Part shown: positions 9,227 to 16,891 of the stretch, one piece after another
Layout: each line of letters starts with the position of its first letter
Position numbering within the stretch: the first letter of the stretch is position 1
Assembly (NCBI GenBank): GCA_900543705.1
Contig: UQSL01000010.1
Location: 1-39,826 of the forward strand
Direction of reading: 5' to 3'
Length of the DNA: 39,826 nucleotides
Origin: an uncultured Oscillospiraceae bacterium
Lineage (GTDB): Bacteria > Bacillota > Clostridia > Oscillospirales > Ruminococcaceae
Made by a program: the position numbers and the translations under genes
Notes under the pieces: model-generated
Told to the model about the DNA's origin: nothing
Databases searched by the model: none
Seen by the model: the letters and a program-made list of their open reading frames with translations, nothing else

Positions 9227-9358
9227 TCTTAATGCCACGCCTTTCTATCGGATAAACGTTTTTCATCGTCCCGAATAAGCCAAAAACGGCACAACAGGAC
9301 GGGTTGTTCACACGCCCTATTGTACCATTTTTTTGAGTTTATGACTACTGTCTGTGCG

Positions 9359-12010
9359 TTATTTCTTCATCATGGCGCGGATGATATCCGGTGCCTGGGC
9401 AATCGCCTCATCGAGCTTGAAAATTTCTCCAATGCCCGCCATCGCGCTGTCCGGGCGGCCGCCTCCCTTGCCGCCTGCCAAAGCCGCGACCTGTTTGACG
9501 ATATTGCCCGCATGCAGGCCCTTCGTCACGGCATCCTTACCGCAAACAACGAGCAGAGTGGCCTTGCCTTCGTCGATGGAGGAGAGCAGGGCAACCGCTT
9601 CTGGCGCCCGGTCTTTTACCTTGTCGCCCATGGTACGCAGGACATCCTTTTTGGTCCCGCCAAAACCTGCAATCAGCAGCGGGGTACCGTCCACATCCGT
9701 TGCGTTTTCGAACAGCCCGTCAATCTTGGAGTCTGCAATCTTCTGCTCGAGCTCCTGGATTTCCCGTTCCTTTGCTTTGAGCTCCGCAGAAAGGGCTTCC
9801 ACTTTGGAGGGGATTTCCTCCGAGTTGGACAGCTTGAGCTTTGCCGCAATTTCCTGCATGACCTGCTCACGGTGCTCAAGCTGCTCGAGTACCCCGTAAC
9901 CGGTCACCGCTTCGATTCTGCGCACACCTGCTGCAACCGAAGACTCTGACAAAATCTTGAACAGTCCGATTTTTGCCGTGTTGTCGATGTGAGTACCGCC
10001 GCAGAACTCAACGGAATACCCCGGCACGTCCACCACGCGGACAATGTTCCCGTATTTTTCACCGAACAGGGCCATGGCTCCGATTTTCTTTGCCTCTTCA
10101 ATCGGCATTTCCTTGGTCACAACGTCGATTCCCTTCAGGATGACCTCGTTTACCTCCTTCTCCACCTGAGCGATTTCCTCCGTTGTCATTGCGGAAAAGT
10201 GGGAGAAGTCAAAACGCATCCGTTTGTCGTCGACATAGGAACCCGCCTGATGCACGTGGTCACCCAGCACATGGCGCAGCGCCGCCTGAACCAGATGAGC
10301 GCTCGTGTGGTTGCGGCGGATTGCCTGCCTGCGGACATAATCATAGACTGCGGTCATGGCGTCTCCCTCCGTAACCCTGCCGCTGATGACGCGCCCAAAA
10401 TGAACGACTGCGCCGTTTACCTTTTTACAGTCGTAGACGTCGATGACGCAGGTATCGTTTTTGAGCAGGCCGGTATCGGATACCTGGCCGCCGCTCTCGG
10501 TGTAAAACACCGTTTTGTCGAGGACGACGCCGATCTCATCCCCTTCGGACGCGGTGACAATCTTCTCCCCATCGTTTACCATGCACAGCACTTTGCCCTC
10601 GCACTCACTCTCGCTGTATCCTAAAAACTCACTGGTGATGCCCGCGAGCAGATCCTCGGTCTCGTTGCTCCAGCTGACAATGCCGTTTTGCAGGCGGGCG
10701 GTCCTGGCACGCACGCGCTGTTGTTCCATCAACTTGGTGAATTCCTCTTCGTCAACCTCGATGCCGCGCTCCGCGATAATCTCCTTGGTCAAATCAATCG
10801 GGAAGCCGAAGGTGTCGTACAGGCGGAATGCTTCCGCACCGGGGAGTATCGGCAAAACGCCGTCTTCCATATGGCTGTCGATTTTGTCAATCAGGGTACT
10901 TAGCATCTCCATACCCTGGTCAATGGTCTTGGCAAAGCGCTCTTCTTCGAGCTTGACAACCTTTTTGATGTAATCCGCTTTTTCTACAAGCTCCGGGTAA
11001 GCGGTACGGTTTTCCTGGACAACCGTGTCCACTACCTCATACAAAAACGGATGGTTCACCCCAAGGAGCCTGCCGTGGCGGGCGGCCCTTCTCAGCAGAC
11101 GGCGCAAAACATAACCGCGACCCTCGTTAGTCGGGGATACGCCATCCGCTACCATAAAGACCGTGCTTCGGATATGGTCGGTGATGACACGCAGGGAGAC
11201 ATCGTCTTTTTCGTCCTCCCCGTAATGCTTGCCCGCAATCCGGCTGACGTGCTTCATGATGTTCTGGATGGTATCCACCTCAAAGAGGTTGTTCACCCCC
11301 TGCATCACACAGGCAAGGCGTTCGAGCCCCATACCGGTGTCGATGTTCGGGTGCGCAAGCGGGGTATAATGCCCTTTGCCCTCGGAATCAAACTGGGAGA
11401 AGACAAGGTTCCACACCTCGACATAGCGGTCGCATTCGCAGCCGACGCCGCAGTCGGGCCTTCCGCAACCGTACTGTTCACCGCGATCAAAGTGGATTTC
11501 CGAGCACGGGCCGCATGGGCCGGTGCCATGCTCCCAGAAGTTGTCCTCTTTGCCCATACGCACCACGCGCTCGGGAGCGACGCCGATTTCCTTCGTCCAG
11601 ATGTCAAACGCCTCGTCATCGTCGAGATAAATCGTGACCCACAGCTTGTTCACTGGGATTTTCAGCTCCTCGGTAAAGAAATCCCAAGCCCAGCGGATTG
11701 CCTCGTGCTTGAAGTAATCACCGAAGGAGAAGTTGCCTAGCATTTCAAAAAAGGTACCGTGACGGGCGGTCTTACCGACGTTTTCGATGTCCGGGGTGCG
11801 GATACATTTCTGGCAGGTGGTGACGCGGGTGTTCGGCGGCGTCTCCTGCCCCAAAAAGAATTTTTTCATCGGCGCCATGCCGGAGTTGATGAGCAGCAGG
11901 CTCTTGTCGCCGTGCGGTACGAGCGAAAAGCTCGGCAGTCGGGTGTGGCCCTTGCTCTCAAAATAGCTTAGAAACCGCTCGCGCAGTTCGTTGAGTCCCA
12001 TCCATTCCAT
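9359..12010 (-). CDS. alaS: Alanyl-tRNA synthetase
   Basis: An 883-residue class II synthetase that charges tRNA-Ala in the cytoplasm. Domain order: catalytic core with the motif 2 region (RTPDIENVGKTARHGTFFEM) and GNFSFGDYFK, tRNA-recognition helices, the editing domain with HTSAH and CGGTH (the four zinc ligands that clear Ser-tRNA-Ala), and a C-terminal DHHA1/C-Ala domain ending in GGKGGGRPDSAMAGIG. The frame is open upstream to 12271, but the ATG at 12010 follows AGGAAGG and gives the usual family start, MEWMGLNELRERFLSYFES. Expression is controlled by the T-box leader immediately upstream. A weak hairpin with a T run near 9270-9305 may end the transcript. Confidence 0.97.
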   Translation of the reverse strand: MEWMGLNELRERFLSYFESKGHTRLPSFSLVPHGDKSLLLINSGMAPMKKFFLGQETPPNTRVTTCQKCIRTPDIENVGKTARHGTFFEMLGNFSFGDYFKHEAIRWAWDFFTEELKIPVNKLWVTIYLDDDEAFDIWTKEIGVAPERVVRMGKEDNFWEHGTGPCGPCSEIHFDRGEQYGCGRPDCGVGCECDRYVEVWNLVFSQFDSEGKGHYTPLAHPNIDTGMGLERLACVMQGVNNLFEVDTIQNIMKHVSRIAGKHYGEDEKDDVSLRVITDHIRSTVFMVADGVSPTNEGRGYVLRRLLRRAARHGRLLGVNHPFLYEVVDTVVQENRTAYPELVEKADYIKKVVKLEEERFAKTIDQGMEMLSTLIDKIDSHMEDGVLPILPGAEAFRLYDTFGFPIDLTKEIIAERGIEVDEEEFTKLMEQQRVRARTARLQNGIVSWSNETEDLLAGITSEFLGYSESECEGKVLCMVNDGEKIVTASEGDEIGVVLDKTVFYTESGGQVSDTGLLKNDTCVIDVYDCKKVNGAVVHFGRVISGRVTEGDAMTAVYDYVRRQAIRRNHTSAHLVQAALRHVLGDHVHQAGSYVDDKRMRFDFSHFSAMTTEEIAQVEKEVNEVILKGIDVVTKEMPIEEAKKIGAMALFGEKYGNIVRVVDVPGYSVEFCGGTHIDNTAKIGLFKILSESSVAAGVRRIEAVTGYGVLEQLEHREQVMQEIAAKLKLSNSEEIPSKVEALSAELKAKEREIQELEQKIADSKIDGLFENATDVDGTPLLIAGFGGTKKDVLRTMGDKVKDRAPEAVALLSSIDEGKATLLVVCGKDAVTKGLHAGNIVKQVAALAGGKGGGRPDSAMAGIGEIFKLDEAIAQAPDIIRAMMKK

Positions 12011-12077
12011 AATTGTGCGTTCCTTCCTATCTGTCGTATTTTTCTGAGAAAACCCCAAGCAGGCCAAAGTTTTGGGC

Positions 12078-12122
12078 GCAAAAAAAGCTTTCGTCCCATA
12101 ACGAAATATGGGACGAAAGCTT
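12078..12122 (-). terminator. T-box terminator of alaS leader
   Basis: A perfect 16-bp stem (12085-12100 with 12107-12122) and a six-base loop are followed on the minus strand by a run of about seven T. The 5' arm lies just downstream of the T-box sequence, the standard position for mutually exclusive antiterminator and terminator folds. Confidence 0.9.
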
Positions 12123-12338
12123 TCGTTTCCGCGGTACCACCCAAATTGCGCTGCAATAACCGGCGCCATCTTGTCTGCACCCTTAACGCGGGGCCGCACG
12201 CCGCGGCTTTGTAAACCGCAGTGCTCAAGGGCAGCATCCTGCTTCACAGCGCGGCAAAAGCCTTTCAGCAAACGGCTTTTTCTCTGATGCGGCGCTTTTA
12301 TGCGAAGGGATTTCCTCTCCTAGCATTTGACCTGTATG
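12078..12338 (-). promoter_or_regulatory. T-box riboswitch leader of alaS
   Basis: The leader holds the near-invariant T-box sequence GGGTGGTACCGCGG (12142 to 12129, minus strand), which pairs with the acceptor end of uncharged tRNA. It is followed directly by a strong intrinsic terminator. Further upstream lie AGAGA and GCTGAAAGGC elements typical of stem I. A GCA triplet preceded by GTGAA at 12242-12240 is a candidate alanine specifier, but I could not fold stem I by eye, so the specifier is tentative. The expected logic is that uncharged tRNA-Ala stabilises the antiterminator and turns alaS on. Confidence 0.93.
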
Positions 12339-12344
12339 CTATTG

Positions 12345-12372
12345 ATTATAGCCGTTTTGGGCCTTTTGTCAA
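12345..12372 (-). promoter_or_regulatory. Consensus sigma-A promoter of alaS
   Basis: On the minus strand TTGACA (12372-12367) and TATAAT (12350-12345) are both perfect, with a 16-bp spacer. This places the transcript start near 12338, at the beginning of the T-box leader. Confidence 0.85.
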
Positions 12373-12446
12373 CGGATTTTCCCCCTGTTTTGAGGCATAT
12401 TCCCTGTTTTACGCCCTTTTGCACGCATAGCCCGCTTTTATTCGGG

Positions 12447-14099
12447 TCATTTTCCGTCATTTTGCTCATGGATTTCCTCCTGGTTCATATAGTAATACAG
12501 GTTGTCCGCAATTTCCTTGAAAATCGGCGCGGCGGTATAGCTTCCCTCTCCTCCGTTTTCCTTGAGGACAATCACCGTGTACTTTGGGTTTTCATCCGGG
12601 AAAAAGCCCGCGAACCAAGCGTGGACAATCTCCTCCCCGTTTTCGTCGTAGATGCCGGTCTGTGCGGAGGCCGTCTTTCCTCCCGCGCCCATGTTTGCAG
12701 GCTTCGCGTATACGCCGGTTCCGTTTGCAACAACATTTTCCATATATTCCCGGATGGTATTGGCCGTCTCCTCACTGAGGATGCGAACCGGTTCTCCCAT
12801 GGTCTCCTCGGACACAGTATTTCCCTGTTCGTCTACTAATTTTTCTACCAGCGATGGCGAGACGAGATTTCCCCCGTTTGCAAAAACGGAGACCATCTTT
12901 GCCATCTGTACCGGAGTGGCAAGCAGCGTCCCCTGCCCAAAGCAGAGGTTGGCAAAATCCGCGTCCGACTGCAGTTGCGCGGGCTTCGGCAGGTTTCCAG
13001 CCTCGCTGATAATCCCGGGTGCCAGGGTATCCGAACGGGAAAATCCGAAATCAAATGCCGTCTTATACAATTTTTCCTTTCCAAGCATAGCGCCGAGGTG
13101 GATAAAATACGGGTTACAGGAAACCGTCACCGCCCGCCTCAAATCCAGCCAGCTGTGGCCCTCCCGTTTGTGGCAGTGGAATACCTGCCCATCCACATCT
13201 ATGGAGCCGGTGCAGTTGTAGGTGGTGTCTGCAGAAATCCCATTTTCCAGGGCGCCGGCCGCCACACATAGCTTGAAGGTGGAGCCGACTGGATAGGCGC
13301 ACAGCGCCCGGTTGATAAGCGGAGAGGATTCCCTGTTCAATGCGGATTCAATATCATCGTTGGAATACCCCGGCGAGCTCACTAATCCCCGGATTTTCCC
13401 GGTGTCGGATTCCATCACCACAATAGCGCCCTTTCCAAGCCCCTGATTTCTAGCCGCCTGCTCGCAGACGGATTGGATATAACTATCAAGGGTGAGCACA
13501 ACACCGGCGCCTTTCTTTTCTTCCTTGAGCAGAATCTGCGGCGCGTCTGCGTCAAGCACATTACCACGGGCGTCCACGGTATAGCGAACGCTGGATGAAT
13601 ACCCGGTTTCGTTGAGATACTCATTGTATGCCTTTTCGATTCCCGAAACCCCATTTGTACCGCTCACGTCCAGATACCCGATGACATGCTCCGCAAGCTG
13701 GAACTGCCCATACCGCTTGGTGCCCTTGAGCACCTGAATCTGAGGGCAGAAGAGATTCGCAGAGGGCACCTCCATCACAAACGGCATACGGGATTTGATC
13801 TTATCTAGGATTGTCTCCCGCTTGTCCTCTCCCAGCATTTTGATCAGGGCGGCAGCGCTTTCCTCTGAGGGCACTGTACATGCGAAATACTGCTGTTCGG
13901 TATCAACGAGCGGCTCGCCGTTGCAGTCGTATATCATTCCCCTGGAGCGAGTGACTTCAATCGTCTGGGAACTCTGGTTTTGCGCTGCGCTTTTCAAGGT
14001 ATCGTTTTGTCCCAATACAAAAATCCTCATCAGCACCACGCTAAAGCAGAAGACGATGAGCCCAAAAAAAACAGCAATGCGTTTTTTTATCTTTTTCAT
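12447..14099 (-). CDS. Penicillin-binding protein, D,D-transpeptidase (FtsI/SpoVD/PbpA type)
   Basis: A 550-residue class B-type penicillin-binding protein that cross-links peptidoglycan outside the membrane. One N-terminal TM anchor (about 6-28) is followed by the RSRGMIYDCNGEPLV dimerisation-domain motif (51-65) and the transpeptidase domain. The active-site serine is in STFK (273-276) and the second motif is SCN (327-329). The third motif, normally KTG, reads KTA (475-477, in GGKTASAQTG). There is no PASTA domain. The start is supported by GGGAGG eight bases upstream. The gene is transcribed towards alaS but is separate from it, since the alaS promoter lies between. Family membership is firm; the subtype (division or sporulation) is not resolved. 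Confidence 0.88.
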   Translation of the reverse strand: MKKIKKRIAVFFGLIVFCFSVVLMRIFVLGQNDTLKSAAQNQSSQTIEVTRSRGMIYDCNGEPLVDTEQQYFACTVPSEESAAALIKMLGEDKRETILDKIKSRMPFVMEVPSANLFCPQIQVLKGTKRYGQFQLAEHVIGYLDVSGTNGVSGIEKAYNEYLNETGYSSSVRYTVDARGNVLDADAPQILLKEEKKGAGVVLTLDSYIQSVCEQAARNQGLGKGAIVVMESDTGKIRGLVSSPGYSNDDIESALNRESSPLINRALCAYPVGSTFKLCVAAGALENGISADTTYNCTGSIDVDGQVFHCHKREGHSWLDLRRAVTVSCNPYFIHLGAMLGKEKLYKTAFDFGFSRSDTLAPGIISEAGNLPKPAQLQSDADFANLCFGQGTLLATPVQMAKMVSVFANGGNLVSPSLVEKLVDEQGNTVSEETMGEPVRILSEETANTIREYMENVVANGTGVYAKPANMGAGGKTASAQTGIYDENGEEIVHAWFAGFFPDENPKYTVIVLKENGGEGSYTAAPIFKEIADNLYYYMNQEEIHEQNDGK

Positions 14100-14212
14100 T
14101 TACATGCCTCCCATCACAGTCCTAGTGTGGGAAAGAGAAAGGAAAACTATACGGAGCAAAGGTGTTCTATATTTTTTTATGAAAAGATAGTATAGATAAT
14201 CCCCACAAAATA

Positions 14213-14241
14213 TTGACATTAAATGAAATAAATAGTATAAT
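14213..14241 (+). promoter_or_regulatory. Consensus sigma-A promoter of the C39-like peptidase gene
   Basis: TTGACA (14213-14218) and TATAAT (14236-14241) are both perfect with the ideal 17-bp spacer. It sits 42 bp before the GTG start and predicts strong constitutive transcription of the peptidase and lipoprotein pair. Confidence 0.85.
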
Positions 14242-14282
14242 TTGTTTATAAAATTCTATTATCTGGAAGTGGTGAGAAACAT

Positions 14283-14969
14283 GTGGAAGTAAAAATAGTG
14301 TGTCTTTTTATAACTTGTCTTTTCGCAGCAATTCCCGCCGGCGCCTTAGAAGCTGTCTATGACGGGGAAGGGAACCTTATGACGCAGGAGGAAATAGCAG
14401 AAGCGGAACGAATGGTTGCCATTGGGGAACGCATCCAGCGGGAAGGCGAACGCGACAGGATGTCCAAGGAACTGAATGTCCCGCAGTACTTCCAAACAGA
14501 CAGCAGATGGGCAAATTCTTTCATGCCTTGCGGGCACGCTGGTCATACTTACGGTGCTGTAGGATGTGCCATGACCTCCTACGCCATGGTATTTAAGTAT
14601 TACGGCAGTAATGTCACCCCGGTCGACGTTGCTACTACCTGCCAGCGGGTGTCCCCTCCTTGCTGTAATTTCAGTAGTGCTCCTTTATGTCAAGCCTATG
14701 GCCGTTCAAGGTTGAATTCAGGAGATGACTATACTACTAGTCAAATCAAGTCTTTTATTATTGGTAGTATCAATACAGGAAAACCTGCAATTATCCGTCT
14801 AAGTAAAAATGGTGGTAACCATTTTGTAGTAGCATATCGTTACTACGAAAACTACAGCGGTCAGTATGTTATCAATATCAAAGAGACCGATCCAAGAATT
14901 GGATATCAAAATATAGAACAATACTTGAACAGTGGATGGGGAATTGACTTTGCTACCAGAGTCCGTTAA
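14283..14969 (+). CDS. Secreted C39-like cysteine peptidase
   Basis: A 228-residue protein with an N-terminal signal peptide (hydrophobic 4-20, cleavage near AGALEA) and a papain-like C39 domain. The likely catalytic residues are Cys95 in GAVGCAMTS, His180 in GGNHFVV and Asp203 in KETDP, in the order expected for the family. Four further cysteines (82, 120, 127, 128) and Cys136 could form disulfides after export. It begins with GTG; an overlapping ATG at 14281 runs into a stop after three codons, and GGTGAG lies just upstream. C39 domains often cut Gly-Gly leaders, but this one has no ABC transporter fusion, so its substrate is unknown. A lipoprotein gene follows 25 bp later. Confidence 0.75.
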   Translation: MEVKIVCLFITCLFAAIPAGALEAVYDGEGNLMTQEEIAEAERMVAIGERIQREGERDRMSKELNVPQYFQTDSRWANSFMPCGHAGHTYGAVGCAMTSYAMVFKYYGSNVTPVDVATTCQRVSPPCCNFSSAPLCQAYGRSRLNSGDDYTTSQIKSFIIGSINTGKPAIIRLSKNGGNHFVVAYRYYENYSGQYVINIKETDPRIGYQNIEQYLNSGWGIDFATRVR

Positions 14970-14994
14970 TTCCGTTTCTGACAGAAGGTGATTT

Positions 14995-15714
14995 ATGAAA
15001 AAGCTTCTCACAGCACTCCTCTGTCTTGCCCTTTGCATTTCCTTTCCTGCATGCGCCGGAAACGCATCGGAAAGCTCCTCGCAACCGCCTTCCAGCCAGC
15101 TGGAGGGGACTGTCACGGAGTCGACCATATCGGACAATATCCAATCCGCTTTGGATGCAAAGGAAGCAGAGGAACGTCTCAAACAGGAACATTTCGCCAA
15201 TTACCGTGCCCCGTCTGAAGCCGGTTATACCTATGTCTGGGACGAAACGCTTAACAACATTTACGCACCCAGTAAAGCATATCCCATGGGCGACCCTCAA
15301 CCGGGAGAGGATCCAATTCATATCATCCCTCGGGCAGAAAACAGTTCTGGCACCGCCTATACAGCCGAGAAACCATTTTATGGTAAAGGGTTTGATTTCC
15401 TATGTTTAGGCGGAGATGTCATGGGATACAAAGTCGCCGCTGTTCAAGCCATTGCCAAAGAGGAATGGGACAGCGAGGGTTTCCTCTACACTACCAGCAA
15501 AAAAGATTACACCAAAGTAGACCTATCCCCTCACATTATCCGGGAGGACGAGGACTATGTCCTGCTGGATATTACCGAATTGATACTAGGTGCGCCGTTT
15601 GAGGAATATCTGTTGGAGAAAAAAGCGGATTCTCCGGAAATTTCCTATTCCTGGGTACTCGAACCCGCCGAATATCTCCATGGACACCTTGATGAAATCA
15701 TTCAGAAAAAATAG
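14995..15714 (+). CDS. Predicted lipoprotein, function unknown
   Basis: This 239-residue protein has a lipoprotein-type signal: MKKLL, a hydrophobic stretch, then FPAC with the lipidated cysteine at about residue 21, followed by a Ser/Gln/Pro-rich linker. I do not recognise the rest. The mature part is acidic and hydrophilic and rich in Tyr and Glu, with no repeats or obvious catalytic motif. GAAGGTG precedes the ATG. It lies 25 bp after the secreted peptidase, under the same strong promoter and before a shared terminator, so the two products probably act together at the outer face of the membrane (inference). Confidence 0.7.
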   Translation: MKKLLTALLCLALCISFPACAGNASESSSQPPSSQLEGTVTESTISDNIQSALDAKEAEERLKQEHFANYRAPSEAGYTYVWDETLNNIYAPSKAYPMGDPQPGEDPIHIIPRAENSSGTAYTAEKPFYGKGFDFLCLGGDVMGYKVAAVQAIAKEEWDSEGFLYTTSKKDYTKVDLSPHIIREDEDYVLLDITELILGAPFEEYLLEKKADSPEISYSWVLEPAEYLHGHLDEIIQKK

Positions 15715-15775
15715 CTTCTGCGCACCGTCCAGTTCCGGAAGCTCTGTCTGACAGGCTGGAAAATATACAACAAAC

Positions 15776-15810
15776 AGGGAAAGCGAATGAATTCGCTTTC
15801 CCTATTTTTG
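15776..15810 (+). terminator. Intrinsic terminator after the lipoprotein gene
   Basis: A perfect 13-bp inverted repeat, AGGGAAAGCGAAT (15776-15788) with ATTCGCTTTCCCT (15791-15803), is followed by ATTTTTG. It closes the peptidase-lipoprotein operon and marks the left edge of the AT-rich lacZ region. Confidence 0.85.
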
Positions 15811-15882
15811 TTTCGCTAAAAAGTCCGATTATCCGCTAAAATACAGGTCAAATAAAATCATAAAAATGTATGAATGAACTAT

Positions 15883-15911
15883 ATGACAAAACATGCATAA
15901 AATGCTATGAT
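15883..15911 (+). promoter_or_regulatory. Promoter of the AraC-family gene with embedded 12-mer
   Basis: ATGACA (15883-15888) and TATGAT (15906-15911) each match the sigma-A consensus at five of six positions and are 17 bp apart. The spacer contains ATGCATAAAATG (15893-15904), also found upstream of the lacZ promoter. A protein bound there would block polymerase, so autorepression is possible (inference). Confidence 0.55.
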
Positions 15912-15967
15912 TAATAAAAACAGAAAAATATATTTTCCCTAAGTATGTTAACAAGGGAGGACTGTAC

Positions 15968-16837
15968 ATGTATACTTGTTCTGCATATTGGCATCAGAGT
16001 CGCGTAGATTTTAAAGACAAAAAGCACCCACTTTTTATTGGAAGTTGCGGAACTTACTGCTTGAATGCGATTGAAAAACTCCCGACTCATAGACCCCGGG
16101 GCAGGCTGGATTATCAGCTCATTTATGTTGCTTCAGGGAAAGCGCATTTTTACTTTCATGGGAAAAAAGAAATTGTAACTGCTGGAAATATGATTCTTTA
16201 TCGTCCCAAAGAAGAACAACGTTATTATTACTATGGCGAAGATAAAACGGAAGTATACTGGGTCCACTTCACTGGAAACAATGTCAAAAATATTCTTCGG
16301 AAATATGGAATAGCTGATGATATGCATGTAATCTACACAAGCACATCATTAGAATATAAACGACTTTTTATGCGGATGATTCAGGAACTTCAGCTTTGCA
16401 GGACGAATTATGAAGAGCTACTGGTACATTATTTTATGGAACTCTTGATCCTGATTAAGCGCTTGACTGAAGTCAAGCTGCGTAAAAAGAATCCGCAGCT
16501 CATGCAAGAAATGGATGATGCAGTACAGTATTTTCAGAAAAACTACAACAAACCAATCCGTATTGAGGACTATGCAGCATCACATAATATCAGTATCAGC
16601 TGGTTTATACAAAATTTTAGAAAATATACCGATAATACACCTGCTCAATATATCCTCAGTCTGAGAATTTCAAATGCAAAGGTGCTGCTAGAGACGACAA
16701 CATATCATATAAATGAAATCTCTGAAATTGTTGGATATGAAAATGCACTGTATTTTAGTCGTATCTTTAAAAAACAATGCGGAATGTCCCCTTCGCAATT
16801 TAGAAAACAAATTCAAAATAATGCAAACGAGTCGTAA
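15968..16837 (+). CDS. AraC-family transcriptional regulator
   Basis: A 289-residue regulator with an N-terminal cupin-like ligand-binding domain (about 20-165) and a C-terminal double helix-turn-helix (about 185-285). The second HTH carries the family signature, with ALYFSRIFKKQCGMSPSQFR near the end. GGGAGG precedes the ATG at 15968. It faces the beta-galactosidase gene tail to tail with a shared terminator, so it is the natural candidate to control lacZ in response to a galactoside. Base composition is clearly AT-richer than the aro, ala or pur genes, matching lacZ and suggesting joint acquisition. Confidence 0.9.
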   Translation: MYTCSAYWHQSRVDFKDKKHPLFIGSCGTYCLNAIEKLPTHRPRGRLDYQLIYVASGKAHFYFHGKKEIVTAGNMILYRPKEEQRYYYYGEDKTEVYWVHFTGNNVKNILRKYGIADDMHVIYTSTSLEYKRLFMRMIQELQLCRTNYEELLVHYFMELLILIKRLTEVKLRKKNPQLMQEMDDAVQYFQKNYNKPIRIEDYAASHNISISWFIQNFRKYTDNTPAQYILSLRISNAKVLLETTTYHINEISEIVGYENALYFSRIFKKQCGMSPSQFRKQIQNNANES

Positions 16838-16845
16838 AAAATTTT

Positions 16846-16881
16846 AAACTCCAGCCAGATAATTCTTGGCTGGAGTTTTTA
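16846..16881. terminator. Bidirectional terminator between araC-type gene and lacZ
   Basis: A perfect 12-bp stem, AAACTCCAGCCA (16846-16857) with TGGCTGGAGTTT (16867-16878), and a nine-base loop. A T run follows on the plus strand, and on the minus strand the stem is followed by TAAAATTTTTT. It serves both convergent genes. Confidence 0.88.
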
Positions 16882-16891
16882 TACTTATTTA

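Noticed and set aside
9240..9358. Promoter of the HIT-comEC operon
   Set aside because: A TACAAT-like -10 exists near 9320 but no acceptable -35 at the right spacing, so I do not list it as a feature.
11051..11740. 229-residue open frame on the plus strand opposite alaS
   Set aside because: Antisense to conserved alaS catalytic sequence, with no start signals.
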